Made by a program: the position numbers and the translations under genes. From the NCBI GenBank assembly GCA_030826265.1, contig JAPJOH010000003.1, positions 49,781-113,780 of the forward strand: a DNA stretch of 64,000 nucleotides, in the 5' to 3' direction. Below the pieces are notes generated by a model. That model was given only the letters and a program-made list of their open reading frames with translations, had not been told where the DNA came from and searched no databases. Below are positions 61,901 through 64,000 of the stretch, one piece after another (position 1 is the first letter of the stretch; the number at the start of each line of letters is the position of its first letter). Origin of the DNA: Collinsella aerofaciens (GTDB taxonomy: Bacteria; Actinomycetota; Coriobacteriia; Coriobacteriales; Coriobacteriaceae).

Positions 61901-62371
61901 CTACTGAGCGGTCGCGGTCGCGTTGGCGCCCGCGGCTGCATCCTGCGAAAAGTCAAGTGTAACGCTCTCGCTGGGCTCCACCATGCCATAAGCGCCCGCA
62001 AGGTCGCGAATGCGCGTGTCGGCGCCATAGACCGAATGCATGACCTCCAGGTCGGAGCTCTCATCGGTCGCCTTTTCGAGCGTGTTGGTAAGCTCGGCGT
62101 TGCTGTTGAGCACCTGGGCCGTAACGCCGGCGAGCGCCACGCGGGCGACGCCGATCGTCATGAAGATAGCCGCAATGATGCAAAACGTTTTAAGAACGCT
62201 CATGAAAACCGGGCTTACCGCCTGGTTTGCCTGACGGCCCGCGCCCGTGTAGACATCAAAGCGCGGCGTGCGCTGCTCACGGGGAGCAACGGGGGCCTGC
62301 GGCGTCTCACGATAGGCGGGCATGGCGTTCATATCATAGGCGAGTGCTGCGCTTGAAGTGTTGTAGCCCAT
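61901..62371 (-). CDS. ftsL: FtsL-like septum protein
   Basis: This 156-residue protein has a 55-residue cytoplasmic part, one span (VFMSVLKTFCIIAAIFMTIGVARVALAGV), then a coiled-coil segment (AQVLNSNAELTNTLEKATDESSDLEVMHSVYG) and an Ala-rich tail. The size, topology and place between rsmH and ftsI identify it as FtsL by position rather than by sequence. It would form a complex with FtsQ and recruit FtsW-FtsI. The start has GGAGG nine bases upstream. Confidence 0.75.
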   Translation of the reverse strand: MGYNTSSAALAYDMNAMPAYRETPQAPVAPREQRTPRFDVYTGAGRQANQAVSPVFMSVLKTFCIIAAIFMTIGVARVALAGVTAQVLNSNAELTNTLEKATDESSDLEVMHSVYGADTRIRDLAGAYGMVEPSESVTLDFSQDAAAGANATATAQ

Positions 62372-62461
62372 GATATGCCGCCTCCCATCCCGAGTACGTT
62401 GGTAGTGTGTTTAAGCTTCGTTTATGGTGCGAGCGGGAGGTCCAATATCGCGCGGTCGCGC

Positions 62462-63427
62462 CTACAGACGCTGCGCCACGCGGATTTTGGCTGATCTCGC
62501 CCGAGGGTTGCGCTCAACCTCATCAGGCTGGGCAACCAGGGGTTTGCGGGTGATGACCTTGAGTATCGGCACGTTGCCGCACACGCACACCGGAATCTCC
62601 GGCGGACACGTGCACCCCTGGCTCATCTCCTTAAAGTGGTTCTTTACGATACGGTCCTCGAGCGAGTGATACGAGATGACGCAGATACGTCCGCCCGGGT
62701 TGAGCCACCTGGTGGCGGCATCAAGCCCTCGTTCGAGCACATCGAGCTCGTGATTGACCTCGATGCGAATGGCCTGGAAACTTTTCTTGGCCGGGTGTCC
62801 GCCATGCCGACGAGCGGCAGCCGGGATACCCGCCTTGATGATCTCGACAAATTGGCCGGTGGTTTCGATCGGTTCTTGCTCGCGGCGGCGCACGATCTCG
62901 CGCGCGATCTGCGAGGCGAACTTCTCTTCGCCGTAGACGCGTAGAATCCGGGCGAGGTCGTGTTCGTTATAGGTGTTGATGACCTCAGCTGCGTTTAAGG
63001 TGTTATTACCCGGATCCATCCGCATGTCCAATGGGGCGTCCTCGTTATACGAAAAGCCCCTGCCAGGGATATCGAGTTGCGGTGACGAAACGCCCAAATC
63101 GAACAGGAAGCCATCGACCCCGGGCACCTCGGCCGAGCAAAGAAGCTCGTCCAAGTCGCCGAAGTTGCCCTTCAGCAGCTGGTGCGGAACGCCGGGAACC
63201 TCGCGGTCCAGACGGGCGCCAGCGGCCTCGAGGGCCATGTCGTCCTGATCGACGCCGAGCAAAAGGCCCGTCTCCCCCACCTGCGCGGCCATCTTTACCG
63301 AATGGCCGGCACCGCCAAGGGTGCAATCGCAGACAACGGAGCCGCTCTTTAGCCGCAGCGACTCAAGCACTTCGCCGAGCATGACAGGTTCATGCCGATA
63401 TTCTTGTGTCAAGATCCCACGCTCCAT
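62462..63427 (-). CDS. rsmH: 16S rRNA (cytosine1402-N4)-methyltransferase
   Basis: This 321-residue enzyme methylates C1402 of 16S rRNA. It has YRHEPVMLGEVLESL near the start, CDCTLGGAGHS for SAM binding, VDGFLFDLGVSSPQLD, GFSYNEDAPLDMRMDP, KSFQAIRIEVNHELD and RICVISYHSLEDRIVKNHF. A CTCPPEIPVCVCG cysteine set near the C-terminus is common in Gram-positive homologues. The ATG at 63427 has a weak site; a TTG five codons later has GGAG at good spacing and is a possible alternative. Confidence 0.95.
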   Translation of the reverse strand: MERGILTQEYRHEPVMLGEVLESLRLKSGSVVCDCTLGGAGHSVKMAAQVGETGLLLGVDQDDMALEAAGARLDREVPGVPHQLLKGNFGDLDELLCSAEVPGVDGFLFDLGVSSPQLDIPGRGFSYNEDAPLDMRMDPGNNTLNAAEVINTYNEHDLARILRVYGEEKFASQIAREIVRRREQEPIETTGQFVEIIKAGIPAAARRHGGHPAKKSFQAIRIEVNHELDVLERGLDAATRWLNPGGRICVISYHSLEDRIVKNHFKEMSQGCTCPPEIPVCVCGNVPILKVITRKPLVAQPDEVERNPRARSAKIRVAQRL

Positions 63428-63447
63428 CCGTTACCCGTGCCTTGCCC

Positions 63448-63882
63448 TTACGAGAAGAAGAGGTCCAGCAGGGCCTCATCGTCATCGTCCTCATCGGCCG
63501 CGGCGCGATCCCAAACCTCAAGGTGGTCGTAGTTGCCCACAACCGTGACCTCGCGGTCGAGGTTCGCCTGCTTGCGGAGAGACTCGGAAAGACCGATACG
63601 ACCGGCGCTGTCCACGTCCATCGACGTGGTGCGCTTGTTGATCGCCCTCATGAGCTTCTGGTCATTAATGTCACGCGGGTTAAAACCCTCGTGGCCCTCA
63701 CGACCCGCGAAGAGTCCTTCGACCCACTTATCGAAGGCCTCGGCAGAGAACACGTACAGAGCATCGACATCCAGGGCTTTGAACACGCGAACGTGCTCTC
63801 CAAGCTCCTCGCGAAGGGGTGCAGGCAGGGACAGACGACCTTTTGCATCGAGATTGCGCTCGTATGCACCCGTCATTCCCAT
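63448..63882 (-). CDS. mraZ: transcriptional regulator MraZ
   Basis: This 144-residue AbrB-fold DNA-binding protein heads the dcw cluster and in known cases represses it. Two SpoVT-AbrB repeats are visible: YERNLDAKGRLSLPAPLREEL and TSMDVDSAGRIGLSESLRKQA. The ATG at 63882 is behind GGGGAGG. The promoter upstream carries two GGGGYGGTTCCCC boxes, which probably are its own operators. The acidic C-terminal tail (ADEDDDDEALLDLFF) is longer than usual. Confidence 0.95.
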   Translation of the reverse strand: MGMTGAYERNLDAKGRLSLPAPLREELGEHVRVFKALDVDALYVFSAEAFDKWVEGLFAGREGHEGFNPRDINDQKLMRAINKRTTSMDVDSAGRIGLSESLRKQANLDREVTVVGNYDHLEVWDRAAADEDDDDEALLDLFFS

Positions 63883-63920
63883 GTGCGCCCTCCCCTCGGT
63901 TACTCAGATGGCACGTACGC

Positions 63921-63979
63921 GGGGAACCACCCCGCCTGTCGACGTCATCAATAATATGGGGAACCGCCCCATTTTTCAA
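63921..63979 (-). promoter_or_regulatory. mraZ/dcw promoter with two MraZ-box-like sites
   Basis: The minus strand has TTGAAA (63974-63979) and TATTAT (63951-63956) with a 17-base spacer. The spacer holds GGGGCGGTTCCCC (63958-63970). A second copy with one base change, GGGGTGGTTCCCC (63921-63933), lies 37 bases downstream in the early transcribed region. This suits autorepression by MraZ, which is known to bind repeated G-rich sites. Confidence 0.7.
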
Positions 63980-64000
63980 CATCTTTCCCTGACTGTTTTA

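Overview
This 64 kb window is high-GC, gene-dense chromosomal DNA that reads like a member of the Coriobacteriia (Actinomycetota), most probably Collinsella or a close relative. The reasons are an actinobacterial-style division cluster with sepF and divIVA but no ftsA, an anaerobe-type gene set (2-hydroxyacyl-CoA dehydratase family protein, iron-sulfur L-cysteine desulfidase, short ThiC), and strong GC-ending codon use with AGGAGG-type ribosome binding sites. The species call is inference. I see no prophage, insertion sequence, CRISPR array, rRNA or tRNA gene.

Left part (1-6.6 kb, all minus strand): a truncated 2-hydroxyacyl-CoA dehydratase-like gene with a 330-nt leader carrying two tiny overlapping ORFs; then a molybdenum module, modA-modB-modC for molybdate uptake and moeA-mogA for cofactor assembly. 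From 6.8 to 20.5 kb lie mixed housekeeping genes on both strands: ClC chloride channel, lipid kinase, a GGQ release-factor-like protein, xpt, an MFS exporter, a Cys/Met-metabolism PLP enzyme, a C_GCAxxG_C_C redox protein, YigZ, RNase P RNA, rpsA, a HAD hydrolase, an L-cysteine desulfidase, rpiB and ndk.

Middle part (20.9-40.2 kb): argG and argH on the minus strand, separated by an unannotated 56-codon gene. They are preceded by what looks like an arginine leader-peptide attenuator, in my view the most interesting element here. Then polA, an M18 aminopeptidase, yaaA, a TPP riboswitch with thiC and thiD, an SGNH hydrolase, a PARG-like TIGR02452 protein, a Bax-inhibitor-1 protein, the low-affinity phosphate transporter pit with its DUF47 partner, and a nitroreductase. 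Several families of large palindromes sit at the 3' ends of genes here.

Right part (40.2-63.9 kb, all minus strand): a long division and cell-wall block. Read in the direction of transcription it is mraZ-rsmH-ftsL-ftsI-murF-mraY-murD-ftsW-murG-murC-murB-ftsQ-ftsZ, then pgeF, then the complete high-affinity phosphate operon pstSCAB-phoU, then yggS-sepF-yggT-divIVA. The phosphate operon sits inside the usual ftsZ-ylmDEFG-divIVA neighbourhood, and pstS overlaps pgeF by four bases. murE is missing from its usual place between ftsI and murF. yggT appears to start at a non-AUG, non-GUG, non-UUG codon.

Coordinates and translations were worked out by hand. Start codons were moved from the longest frame to the best ribosome-binding-site match where the two differed, and each case is stated.
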